From positions 1 through 13,472 of the forward strand of contig JAJONP010000042.1 of assembly GCA_021323555.1 (NCBI GenBank): a stretch of DNA of 13,472 nucleotides. Direction: 5' to 3'. Shown here piece after piece: positions 6,546 to 13,472 of the stretch. The translations under genes were made by a program, and so were the position numbers. How positions within the stretch are numbered: position 1 is the first letter of the stretch; every line of letters starts with the position of its first letter. The notes below the pieces were generated by a model, which did not search any database, had not been told where the DNA came from, and was given only the letters and a program-made list of their open reading frames with translations. The DNA is from Gammaproteobacteria bacterium (lineage in GTDB: Bacteria > Pseudomonadota > Gammaproteobacteria > DSM-16500).

Positions 6546-7919
6546 CTTAGATTTCCACTGTGTGCCAGTCGCTGTATCTTCCAACTCTATCGACATAGAC
6601 ACTAATACATCACGGATACGATCCGCTTCAGCCCAATTTTTTTTAGTACGTGCTTGATTACGTTCAGCGATTAATGTTTCTATCTTTCGGACTATAGCAG
6701 GATCTTGCTCTTTTTGTAAAAAATTGTCTGGATCATCTTGCAATACGCCTAATACACCCCCCAGACGTTTTAATAATGCACCCTGTTGTGCAGCCAAGGT
6801 TAAATCTTTTTCGCGTAGTCGCTGAACTTCATGCGATAACTCAAATAAAATAGAAAAAGCAAGCGGTGTATTAAAGTCATCATCCATCGCTGCAATAAAT
6901 TCTTTTTCAAATTGACTCTCTTTTAACGCAGTCGCTGTTGGCAAGCCACGTAATGTCGTATAAAGACGTTCAAGCGCATTGCGCGCCTGGATTAATATAA
7001 GATCTGAGTAGTGGACTGGGCTCCGATAATGGCTGGTAATCATAAAATACCGTAATACTTCTGCAGAAGTGCGCTGCAATAAATCACGGATAGTGGAAAA
7101 GTTACCTAATGATTTAGACATTTTTTCTTGCTCAATTTGCAAATAACCTGCATGCATCCAAATGCCCACAAATTTTTTCTGTGTGGCTGCCTCAGATTGC
7201 GCGATTTCATTTTCATGATGCGGAAAAATCAAATCCTTTCCACCGCCATGCAAATCGATTTGATGACCTAATAAAGAGGTAGACATAGCAGAACATTCAA
7301 TATGCCAACCTGGACGACCCGCCCCCCAAGGTGAATCCCAAAAGGGTTCATTGGGTTTTGCTAATTTCCATAATACAAAATCGAGTGGATCATGCTTCAC
7401 TGTGTTAATTTCAATGCGCGCCCCACTTTCCAGTTGATCAATATTATGGTGCGACAAGCAACCATATTCTTTAAATGACCGAACGTCATAATACACATCG
7501 CCATTACTTGCAATATAGGCATGGCCATTATTCAATAAAGTCTGGATTAAGTGAATGATTTGCGGAACGTATTCTGTCGCACGTGGTTCATGGTCTGGCG
7601 AGATTAAACCTAAATTGGCAAAATCCGTGTGCATGGCTGCTGTAAATCGTTCGACAACCGCTTCGCACGTTTCGTGATTTTCATGCGCGCGATTAATAAT
7701 TTTATCATCAATATCTGTAATGTTTCGCACATACACAACATCATAACCACGCCAACGTAAATAGCGAATAATCACATCAAATACAGCATACGTGCGGCCA
7801 TTACCAATATGACAAAAATCATAAACAGTAGGCCCGCAAACATAGAGAGTTACTTTATTAGGTTGCAATGGTTTAAAAACTTCTTTTGCCTGCGTCATAC
7901 TGTTATAAATTTTTAACAC
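6540..7919 (-). CDS. cysS: Cysteinyl-tRNA synthetase
   Basis: CysRS charges tRNA-Cys in the cytoplasm as a class I, zinc-containing synthetase. The 459-residue protein shows the N-terminal CGPTVYD (C28), the signature HIGN (37-40, the HIGH motif with Asn last), zinc ligands C28, C209 (in GWHIECSAMS), H234 and E238 (in FPHHENEIAQSE), and KMSKS at 266-270. The C-terminal anticodon-binding region is present and length is typical. The start is GTG at 7917-7919, supported by AAGGAG eight bases upstream; this site overlaps the gltX stop codon, so translation is probably coupled to gltX across a 12-nt gap. The first internal Met is residue 8. Third gene of recO-gltX-cysS. Intact. Confidence 0.97.
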   Translation of the reverse strand: MLKIYNSMTQAKEVFKPLQPNKVTLYVCGPTVYDFCHIGNGRTYAVFDVIIRYLRWRGYDVVYVRNITDIDDKIINRAHENHETCEAVVERFTAAMHTDFANLGLISPDHEPRATEYVPQIIHLIQTLLNNGHAYIASNGDVYYDVRSFKEYGCLSHHNIDQLESGARIEINTVKHDPLDFVLWKLAKPNEPFWDSPWGAGRPGWHIECSAMSTSLLGHQIDLHGGGKDLIFPHHENEIAQSEAATQKKFVGIWMHAGYLQIEQEKMSKSLGNFSTIRDLLQRTSAEVLRYFMITSHYRSPVHYSDLILIQARNALERLYTTLRGLPTATALKESQFEKEFIAAMDDDFNTPLAFSILFELSHEVQRLREKDLTLAAQQGALLKRLGGVLGVLQDDPDNFLQKEQDPAIVRKIETLIAERNQARTKKNWAEADRIRDVLVSMSIELEDTATGTQWKSKL

Positions 7920-7931
7920 GCTTTTTTCTCC

Positions 7932-9341
7932 TTATTTTCGCACTAACTCAATCGCTCGCTGAAAACGCTGAAGCATACTTGTTGTACCCAGTAAAGTTGC
8001 AATATGAATTAATTCAGGGCCGTGCTGTTCACCAGTCAACGCAATGCGTATCGGCATAAACAAACGCTTGCCTGAGATTTTGTGAGTGTTTTTTAATTCT
8101 TCTAAAATAGTTTTCAAATCAGTGCCATACTTTTCAACCGCTAATTTTGCAGCGAGGAAAAAATCTTCACCTGCTTCTTTTAAAATAACACTCTCTTCTT
8201 CTTTTAATAACAACTCTGGCTGAAATAAAATATTTATCCATTTCATCATATCGGATGGAAAAAGACTGTTTTGTCGCATGAGTTCTATCAATAAATCCCG
8301 TTTTTCTTCAGGGACCATTTTAGCGCTTTCACCCAGCCACTTTAAAATAGCCAACGGACTCAACGCCAGCACAGCTTCTTTCTGCCAATGTAATAATTGG
8401 TTTATATCAAAACGCGCAGATGAACGGCTTACTCTTTCCAATTTGAAATGCACAGCCAATTCAGAAAAAGTCATTAATCTTTGCTCGTCATACGTATGGC
8501 CTAAGCGTGATAAATAATTTAAAACAGCCAATGGCAAAAAGCCTTGCTGACGTAAATCATGCAAACTAAAGCTGCCATGTCTTTTTGACAAAGGCGTACC
8601 ATCTTCACCCATAATCATGGAAAGATGTCCGTACTGCGGTGTACGCATTTTTAATGCTTGGAGAATCATCAGTTGGCGAGGCGTATTACTTAAATGATCT
8701 TCCCCACGTAATACATTTGTGACACCCATTAACGAATCATCAATCGCATTACAAAACATAAAAGAAGAGCCACCATCTGCACGGCGAATGATAAAATCAC
8801 CTATATCATCACTATTAAAATGCTGTGGGCCTTTGACTAAATCAATAAATTCAATCATGGTTTTCGGCGGCACTCTAAAACGTAACGTAGGAACTTCTCC
8901 TGCTGCAATCCGCCGACTCACTTCTTCCTTCGAAAGCCCTTGGCACGTCCCTGGGTATCGTGGTGCGTGGCCTCGAGATAATTGAATTTTTCGATTGAGA
9001 GCAAGGGCTTGATCCGTGCAAAAACAAGGATAAGCACGGCCTAATTCTTCAAGTTGCTGATAATAGCGCGCATAAATAGCATAACGCTGTGATTGCCAAT
9101 ACGGTCCATTGGGCCCTTCTACGCCAGGCCCTTCTTGCCAATGGACTCCCAACCAATGTAAATCTTCTTGTAATAAATCCGCAAACTTATGCTCCGAACG
9201 TGTTTGGTCTGTGTCTTCAATCCTTACTATAAATGCACCTTGATTTTTTTCTGCAAAAAGTGCACTTAATAAAGCAGCGCGCACATTACCTAAATGTAAT
9301 AACCCCGTTGGGCTCGGTGAAAATCGTGTTCGAACCATCAT
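7932..9341 (-). CDS. gltX: Glutamyl-tRNA synthetase
   Basis: This 469-residue class I synthetase attaches glutamate to tRNA-Glu (and to tRNA-Gln in organisms using the transamidation route). Motifs: RFSPSPTGLLHLGN (HIGH-type HLGN, 16-19), VRIEDTDQTRS, a zinc site C106-x-C108 with Y129 and C133, LRGEDHLSNTPRQ, and LSKRHG (251-256, the KMSKS loop). The C-terminal helical anticodon-binding domain is complete. Two adjacent ATGs exist (9339-9341 and 9336-9338). GGGAGG lies upstream, embedded in the last codons of recO, with a slightly long spacing that favours the first ATG. Only 7 nt separate it from recO. Many proteobacteria carry two GluRS paralogues with different tRNA preferences; which type this is cannot be settled here. 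Confidence 0.97.
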   Translation of the reverse strand: MMVRTRFSPSPTGLLHLGNVRAALLSALFAEKNQGAFIVRIEDTDQTRSEHKFADLLQEDLHWLGVHWQEGPGVEGPNGPYWQSQRYAIYARYYQQLEELGRAYPCFCTDQALALNRKIQLSRGHAPRYPGTCQGLSKEEVSRRIAAGEVPTLRFRVPPKTMIEFIDLVKGPQHFNSDDIGDFIIRRADGGSSFMFCNAIDDSLMGVTNVLRGEDHLSNTPRQLMILQALKMRTPQYGHLSMIMGEDGTPLSKRHGSFSLHDLRQQGFLPLAVLNYLSRLGHTYDEQRLMTFSELAVHFKLERVSRSSARFDINQLLHWQKEAVLALSPLAILKWLGESAKMVPEEKRDLLIELMRQNSLFPSDMMKWINILFQPELLLKEEESVILKEAGEDFFLAAKLAVEKYGTDLKTILEELKNTHKISGKRLFMPIRIALTGEQHGPELIHIATLLGTTSMLQRFQRAIELVRK

Positions 9342-9348
9342 AGTTTAT

Positions 9349-10047
9349 CTATACCTCCCTAAATAACTGACGGGCTTGCAAAGAATGCAATCCTAACAGA
9401 GATGCAAAAGCAATACGCATTAAACGTTTTACATCACGCATTGCCTCATCGTTCACTTTTTCATTAGCCAATGCTAATAAATATTCGCCTTTAAATTGCA
9501 TGTTTTCACTTTCGCCAGGTATTGAGCGCTTAAAACCCCGCTCCGGATAGAATTGATAGTATTGCTCGGCTACCAAGGCCTCACCTGTAGAAAAATCGTG
9601 TTGTAATTGCAACCCATAGCCTAGTTCTTCTAATAATTTTTTTTCAAATAAACGTAACGCGGCTTGGTAAAATCGACCGCTTTGCAATTCTAACAAAGTA
9701 TCGTAATAAATAGTATAAAGCTGTGGATGGGGATCATGCTTTTGTAAAACGCGCACAAGTAGCTCGTTCAAATAAAACCCACTAAATAAACAGTCTTTTT
9801 CTAATTGAATGGGCGCATTTTCAGTCTCAGCCATTGTTAACATCATTAATTCAGATTTTCCTTGCCATGATAGCAGCAACGGTACAAAAGGTTGCAAAAT
9901 AGGACGTAATTTGGAATGCGCTGTACGCACACCTCGCGCGATAAGAGAGACACGGCCATCGTTTTTAGAAAACACATCCAGGAGCAAACTGGTTTCGCGA
10001 TAGGCTCTGGAATGCAAGATAAAGGCAGGTTGGAACGTGACTTGCAT
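9349..10047 (-). CDS. recO: DNA repair protein RecO
   Basis: RecO works with RecR (and RecF) to load RecA onto SSB-coated single-stranded DNA in recombinational gap repair. The 232-residue protein has the N-terminal OB-fold start FILHSRAYRETSLLLDVFSK, DGRVSLIARGVR, and LQPFVPLLLSWQGKSELMMLT, followed by the helical domain with FYLNELLVRVL and FEKKLLEELGYG. I see no Cys zinc cluster in the C-terminal part, as in many gammaproteobacterial RecO. The ATG at 10045-10047 fits the family N-terminus although its Shine-Dalgarno is poor. First gene of the run recO-gltX-cysS, divergent from the secreted gene at 10164 across about 116 bp. Its last codons (F-R-E-V) supply the gltX ribosome site. Confidence 0.93.
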   Translation of the reverse strand: MQVTFQPAFILHSRAYRETSLLLDVFSKNDGRVSLIARGVRTAHSKLRPILQPFVPLLLSWQGKSELMMLTMAETENAPIQLEKDCLFSGFYLNELLVRVLQKHDPHPQLYTIYYDTLLELQSGRFYQAALRLFEKKLLEELGYGLQLQHDFSTGEALVAEQYYQFYPERGFKRSIPGESENMQFKGEYLLALANEKVNDEAMRDVKRLMRIAFASLLGLHSLQARQLFREV

Positions 10048-10105
10048 ACTATTAATTTACCCTACCCTATTCAATCCATTTAAATTTCGCACCAGCGACT
10101 AAATA

Positions 10106-10132
10106 TTGCATATATCAGCATAATGTTATAGT
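10106..10132 (+). promoter_or_regulatory. Weak candidate promoter for the secreted gene at 10164
   Basis: TTGCAT (10106-10111) and TATAGT (10127-10132) are separated by 15 bp, which is short for sigma-70. Start of transcription would fall near 10139. The AT-rich divergent region upstream of recO is where promoters for both genes must lie. Confidence 0.3.
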
Positions 10133-10150
10133 TTAAACAAGTTGAAAAAC

Positions 10151-10158
10151 AAAGGAAG
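10151..10158 (+). promoter_or_regulatory. Ribosome binding site for the secreted gene (decides ATG 10164)
   Basis: AAAGGAAG sits about 7 nt before ATG 10164. The GTG at 10158 overlaps this site, so it cannot be served by it; ATG 10164 is the better start. Confidence 0.6.
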
Positions 10159-10163
10159 TGAAT

Positions 10164-10739
10164 ATGATGAGGATAGAAAAATCTTTTGCTGTACCATTTC
10201 TGCTACTTCTTTTATTACTCTCTGCTAATAGCGTCTTCGCTGATTTCTGCCCCTGCCCTGGCAATTTCAATTTAATTCAGATAGGGGACTCAATACAACA
10301 AATCATAGCAACCTGCTGTGCGCCAACTTCGCAGAAAAAATATAAGGCAGAAGCCCCTGTCCCACAAATATGGACTTATTACGTCACGGCTCCGCCTAAT
10401 CCCGCGAATACTACACAAGGCTCTCAGAAAATGACTGTTACATTTGATGAAACAGGTAAAGTCATGAATATTACCGTTGGCGCATACAGTCTTGCAACAA
10501 CCAACTGTGGGAATGCGATTACTAATTATTTTGGTGTCAATATGCCTAATTCTATTCAAGTCGGCGTTGACACACTCGAATCTGTTAAAAAAGCCTGTGG
10601 CACTGCAAAATTCGTTGAGAAACAAGCAGGGCAAGAAAATGCCTCTCTCGCACCTGAAATAGCAGAACTTCAATACGCAGGCCCACCGCCCGTTACTTTG
10701 AAGTTTGAAGAGGGTAAATTGACGGAAATTAAGAAATAA
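10164..10739 (+). CDS. Secreted protein with two similar BamE/DUF2845-like halves
   Basis: This 191-residue protein has a signal peptide with a run of leucines (PFLLLLLLLSANSVFA) cut after residue 26, before DFCPC. No lipobox is seen, so it is probably soluble in the periplasm. Two halves look like copies of one module. Half 1 (38-104): IQIGDSIQQIIATCCAP, then Y-rich WTYYV and MTVTFDETGKVMNITV. Half 2 (131-190): IQVGVDTLESVKKACG, then ELQYAG and VTLKFEEGKLTEIK. The order G-D/V...V..C(C/G)..., then V.F.EGK(V/L)..I, matches the BamE/SmpA and DUF2845 style of fold. Family membership is inferred, not certain. Six cysteines (29, 31, 51, 52, 115, 145). It is divergent from recO and convergent with the coiled-coil gene. 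Confidence 0.75.
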   Translation: MMRIEKSFAVPFLLLLLLLSANSVFADFCPCPGNFNLIQIGDSIQQIIATCCAPTSQKKYKAEAPVPQIWTYYVTAPPNPANTTQGSQKMTVTFDETGKVMNITVGAYSLATTNCGNAITNYFGVNMPNSIQVGVDTLESVKKACGTAKFVEKQAGQENASLAPEIAELQYAGPPPVTLKFEEGKLTEIKK

Positions 10740-10805
10740 AATTATAAACTTTCTATAACAGATTATTAATAGAATCAAAAACCAAGCTCGTCCCGAAAAA
10801 ATTAT

Positions 10806-11927
10806 TTAACCATTCTTTACATTATGGAGACCGTTATTATCAACGTTAGAACTAGGGGCATGTTGTGATGCTGAAGCTTTAGCTTTAAATTGTCTCTCAA
10901 AAGCTGCCCATCTTGCTTGACGCACTTTAGCATCTCTCTCTTCTTTATTTTTTGCATTAGCTTCAGTCAGTAAAGGCTTAGATGATGGTTTCGCTTTTAC
11001 TCTCCTGCCTGCCCAACTTGGTTCTTCCTGTTCTGACTCTTCACCCTCTTTGTTTCGTTGTTCTCTATCGGGTTTGTATAATAAATCGATAGCTCCTAAT
11101 AACGGTTGATTAATGTTATTATTTAAAAGAATTTCCTCTATTACTTTACCAGCAACCGTATTATCTTCAGCATTCTTTTCTTCTTCCATACTCTTATAAT
11201 ATAAACCAGCTAAATAACCATCTCCTGCTTGTTGAGCTAATAAATTTAACAGATTCTCTAGCATCTGTGTCAAAAAAAATGAAACATCGTTTAGTTCAGC
11301 ACCTCTTCTCCAATTTGTTTTAATAAATATTTCTTGAGTAATATGTTGATAAGCTCTTGCTAATCCATCGGAATGAATTTTGGGCGCACTTTCATTTATT
11401 ATATCTTGCACGCCTTCTCGAATAGAAAGAGGTAATCCTAATTCAATTAAATAAGAAAGAGCGACATACAGATGAAATAATGCTTCTTCTTTAGAAATAT
11501 CTTGTTCTAATAAACCAATGGCATAATCAATAACAGAATTAATTTCTACCACAGCCTCACCGGCATAAGCTTGCTTTCTCTCGAATTCTTCTCGTTTTCT
11601 CTTTTGTTCTTGTTCTTGTTCTTCTTTTTCCTCTTCCTCTGCTCTGAATGCTCCGTGAGCTAGTATTGCTTCTAAAAATAATAGTTGCAGTTGTTCTACT
11701 TCTTCTTTCGCTTCCTCCTCCGCCTGTAGTTGTCGTTGTTCGCTTGCTTGATCTGCAGGTACTTGAAATTGCTGGAGAAGTGCTTCATTGGGTGGCTGTC
11801 TCTGCTCTGCTCTTTGTGTCTCAGCAGATCTAACTATACCTAACAATTGCCCTAGCCGTTGAAAAAGATAAATAATCGCTCTACCAATCCAGAAAAAGAA
11901 AGAGACTGTTACATCTACTATCCACAT
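10806..11927 (-). CDS. Coiled-coil protein with N-terminal hydrophobic segment; possible effector
   Basis: This 373-residue protein is not recognised. Residues 1-32 are hydrophobic and aromatic (VSFFFWIGRAIIYLFQRL), more like one membrane anchor or amphipathic helix than a cleaved signal. Residues about 36-120 are very rich in Glu and Gln (EEEAKEEVEQLQLLF, EEEEKEEQEQEQKRKRE), a likely coiled coil. Residues about 120-280 form a helical, leucine-rich region with balanced charge. The tail is hydrophilic and basic (VRQARWAAFERQFKAKA), ending GLHNVKNG. The ATG has GAGG nine bases upstream. It follows sua5 by 37 nt on the same strand, so may be co-transcribed. The architecture resembles secreted coiled-coil effectors of intracellular Legionellales, but no secretion signal is provable from sequence; a membrane-linked structural protein is the alternative. 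Confidence 0.7.
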   Translation of the reverse strand: MWIVDVTVSFFFWIGRAIIYLFQRLGQLLGIVRSAETQRAEQRQPPNEALLQQFQVPADQASEQRQLQAEEEAKEEVEQLQLLFLEAILAHGAFRAEEEEKEEQEQEQKRKREEFERKQAYAGEAVVEINSVIDYAIGLLEQDISKEEALFHLYVALSYLIELGLPLSIREGVQDIINESAPKIHSDGLARAYQHITQEIFIKTNWRRGAELNDVSFFLTQMLENLLNLLAQQAGDGYLAGLYYKSMEEEKNAEDNTVAGKVIEEILLNNNINQPLLGAIDLLYKPDREQRNKEGEESEQEEPSWAGRRVKAKPSSKPLLTEANAKNKEERDAKVRQARWAAFERQFKAKASASQHAPSSNVDNNGLHNVKNG

Positions 11928-11964
11928 AAATAGTTATCCTCGTTAAAGTAGTCGCGTAATAATA

Positions 11965-12975
11965 CTACAATTTTATTAAGCTTTCCTTAAAGCTTGCTTT
12001 TAATAATCGATCCCGAACCGCTGCCCAATCGGGGCTAAGAGGTACATCTTCAATGATGATTTGCTTAAAATTCTTATTATCTAATTCATGTAATATCTTA
12101 TATAAATCATGTGCATACCCTTGAAAATTAAGGGGCATTCTAACATATTGAACATCTTCCTGCCTCTTCTTTTGAGTAAAAAGTTCAGGGCTTTTCACCA
12201 TCAAAGCAAGTGGTAACTGATGAGTTTTTATATTTTCTAAAAATAGCGTGATTTCTTCTGTTGTTAGCAACTTTGTAGGCGTTTGCGGTGCATAATGCGA
12301 TTTTAATGATCCTGACACGCGGGGTGGCGTTGAATCAATAGTTTCGTGCAAAAGTGGTAAATGGGCGCGATGTAAAGCAGAATCTATTTCAGTCGCTGTA
12401 ATTATGCCTGGCCGTAAAATCGTAGGATACCCACGTGTCACATCGACAATAGTAGATTCAAGGCCAATCTCACAAGACCCGCCTTCTAAAATAACATCGA
12501 CTGCATCTCCTAATTCCTCTCGTACATGCGTTGCGGTAGTAGGACTAATTCGGCCAAAACGATTTGCTGAAGGGGCTGCGATGCCACTTCCAAAGGCTTT
12601 TAAAAGCGCTTGCGCCACCGGATGAGACGGTATTCGTAAACCCACGGAGGGCTGGCTACCTGTCACTAAATCAAGTACAGGGCCCGCTTTCGGTAAAATC
12701 AATGTTAAAGGCCCTGGCCAAAATGCATCTGCTAAACACTGCGCCAAGGGGGAGATAACGCTTGCCCATTCCTTTAACTGAGCGATATCGGCCAAGTGTA
12801 CAATCAATGGATGATTTGTAGGCCGCTGTTTTACTTGAAAAATTTTTTCTAATGCCTTTGGATTTCTAGCATCAGCTCCTAAGCCATAAACTGTTTCTGT
12901 CGGCATCCCCACTAAGCCACCTTGTTTTAAAATAGCAACAGCTTGAGAAATAATAGGAGGAACAATGGATTGCAT
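11965..12975 (-). CDS. L-threonylcarbamoyladenylate synthase, Sua5 type (YrdC plus Sua5 domain)
   Basis: This enzyme makes threonylcarbamoyl-AMP from threonine, bicarbonate and ATP for the t6A37 tRNA modification completed by TsaD/TsaB/TsaE. The YrdC domain (about 1-205) shows GMPTETVYGLG (23-33), KQRP (49-52), FWPGPLT (85-91), GLRIPSHP (112-119), APSANRFGRISPT (134-146) and LEGG..EIGLESTIVD. The linker SGSLKSHYAPQTP (221-233) and a C-terminal Sua5 domain follow, so it is the long 336-residue form rather than the short TsaC of E. coli. The ATG at 12973-12975 has AGGGGGA upstream. It is divergent from scpA across 83 bp and is followed 37 nt later by the coiled-coil gene. Intact. Confidence 0.95.
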   Translation of the reverse strand: MQSIVPPIISQAVAILKQGGLVGMPTETVYGLGADARNPKALEKIFQVKQRPTNHPLIVHLADIAQLKEWASVISPLAQCLADAFWPGPLTLILPKAGPVLDLVTGSQPSVGLRIPSHPVAQALLKAFGSGIAAPSANRFGRISPTTATHVREELGDAVDVILEGGSCEIGLESTIVDVTRGYPTILRPGIITATEIDSALHRAHLPLLHETIDSTPPRVSGSLKSHYAPQTPTKLLTTEEITLFLENIKTHQLPLALMVKSPELFTQKKRQEDVQYVRMPLNFQGYAHDLYKILHELDNKNFKQIIIEDVPLSPDWAAVRDRLLKASFKESLIKL

Positions 12976-13027
12976 ATGTGTAATATCCCCCTATAAATTA
13001 AAAAATAAAATTAAAAAATTACGGCAC

Positions 13028-13047
13028 TTAGCTGCAATATCAGCTAA
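13028..13047. promoter_or_regulatory. Perfect 7-bp inverted repeat in the sua5-scpA divergent region
   Basis: TTAGCTG (13028-13034) and CAGCTAA (13041-13047) pair exactly around CAATAT, 12 bp before the scpA ATG, next to an AT-rich tract (12995-13020). It could be an operator for the divergent genes or a hairpin in the scpA leader. Nothing shows function directly. Confidence 0.35.
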
Positions 13048-13058
13048 AATAAGCCCTT

Positions 13059-13472
13059 ATGAATGAAATTACCGAAACACCTACAAGCATCGTCCCGAGC
13101 CCCATCGCCATGATGCATGGTCAGGCTATTACTGTACTACCTAAAGATCTGTATATACCGCCTGATGCTATGGAGGTATTCTTAGAGGCATTTGAAGGGC
13201 CGCTTGACTTATTGCTTTATCTTATCAAAAAACAAAATATTGATATACTCAACATTCCCATCGCAGAAATTACACGCCAGTACATGGAGTATGTCGAATT
13301 AATGAAGCATATTTCATTAGAACTTGCAGCCGAATACCTCGTTATGGCTGCCATTCTAGCAGAAATTAAATCACGTATGTTACTGCCTCGTCCTGAAAAT
13401 GTAGAAGGGATAGAAGAAGACCCTCGTGCGGAATTAATACGCCGTTTACAAGAATATGAGCGCTTCAAAAAA
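13059..13472 (+). CDS. scpA: Segregation and condensation protein A, N-terminal part (partial)
   Basis: The frame from ATG 13059 is open to the window edge (138 codons). ScpA is the kleisin that bridges SMC heads with ScpB in the bacterial condensin, acting on chromosome compaction and segregation. The residues [20 protein letters not shown], then [37 protein letters not shown] and [19 protein letters not shown] are the ScpA N-terminal signature. The residues before it ([25 protein letters not shown]) resemble the Legionella-type extension as I remember it. No convincing Shine-Dalgarno precedes the ATG, so the exact start is tentative; an ATG-ATG pair at codons 18-19 is an alternative. The gene is divergent from sua5. 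The C-terminal winged helix and presumably scpB lie beyond the window. Confidence 0.95.
   Translation, partial: MNEITETPTSIVPSPIAMMHGQAITVLPKDLYIPPDAMEVFLEAFEGPLDLLLYLIKKQNIDILNIPIAEITRQYMEYVELMKHISLELAAEYLVMAAILAEIKSRMLLPRPENVEGIEEDPRAELIRRLQEYERFKK

Noticed and set aside
10048..10070. GGTAGGGTAAATT on the minus strand upstream of recO as a fourth repeat copy
   Set aside because: Only the first eight bases match the repeat head; no palindrome follows.
10290..10778. 162-codon minus-strand frame opposite the secreted gene
   Set aside because: It is antisense to a gene with a clear signal peptide, ribosome site and internal repeat, and its own product is Cys/Phe/Arg-rich with no recognisable domain.
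10740..10805. Possible terminator between convergent genes (TTCTAT...ATAGAA)
   Set aside because: Only a 6-bp AT stem with a long loop and no U-tract; too weak to call.
11648..11833. Plus-strand frame rich in Leu and Val
   Set aside because: It is the antisense of the Glu/Gln-rich coiled coil; CTT/GTT runs yield false hydrophobic segments.
13217..13468. 83-codon minus-strand frame
   Set aside because: It is antisense to scpA, whose conserved protein sequence is unmistakable.

Overview
The window looks like a chromosomal segment of an AT-rich gammaproteobacterium, most plausibly of the order Legionellales (Legionella/Coxiella/Berkiella-like). The best clue is the partial ScpA at the right edge, whose residues resemble my memory of Legionella-type ScpA. 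The mix of housekeeping genes with orphan secreted proteins, a Glu/Gln-rich coiled-coil protein, an IS110-type transposase remnant and palindromic intergenic repeats fits the same group. This assignment is inference; no rRNA or species marker is present.

Layout. 1-256: the tail of a truncated IS110-family transposase runs into a pair of inverted palindromic repeats. 257-3744 (minus strand): a very compact operon, zapE-like AFG1 ATPase, then an EamA/DMT permease, an arginase and a DUF924 protein, with abutting or overlapping ends. A third copy of the palindromic repeat lies just upstream of zapE (3761-3804). 3823-4137 (minus): a small secreted low-complexity protein. 4214-5125 (minus): hemF, divergent from a secreted orphan protein at 5162-5656 (plus). 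5657-5865: a large imperfect palindrome between convergent genes. 5866-6480 (minus): an OmpA-like beta-barrel protein. 6540-10047 (minus): recO-gltX-cysS, transcribed in that order with 7 and 12 nt gaps and Shine-Dalgarno sequences embedded in the preceding gene ends. 10164-10739 (plus): a secreted protein built from two similar BamE/DUF2845-like halves. 10806-11927 (minus): a coiled-coil protein of unknown function, downstream of the two-domain Sua5-type threonylcarbamoyl-AMP synthase at 11965-12975 (minus). 13059-13472 (plus): the 5' part of scpA, running off the window.

Functionally, recO, gltX, cysS, sua5, hemF and scpA are core genes for DNA repair, tRNA charging, tRNA t6A modification, heme synthesis and chromosome condensation. 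The accessory signal lies in four exported or secreted proteins, the coiled-coil protein and the repeats. I see no CRISPR array, tRNA, phage or defence locus. I found no clear new multi-gene system; the best leads are the IS110 remnant fused to an inverted hairpin pair, the long palindrome, the coiled-coil protein and the duplicated-module secreted protein.
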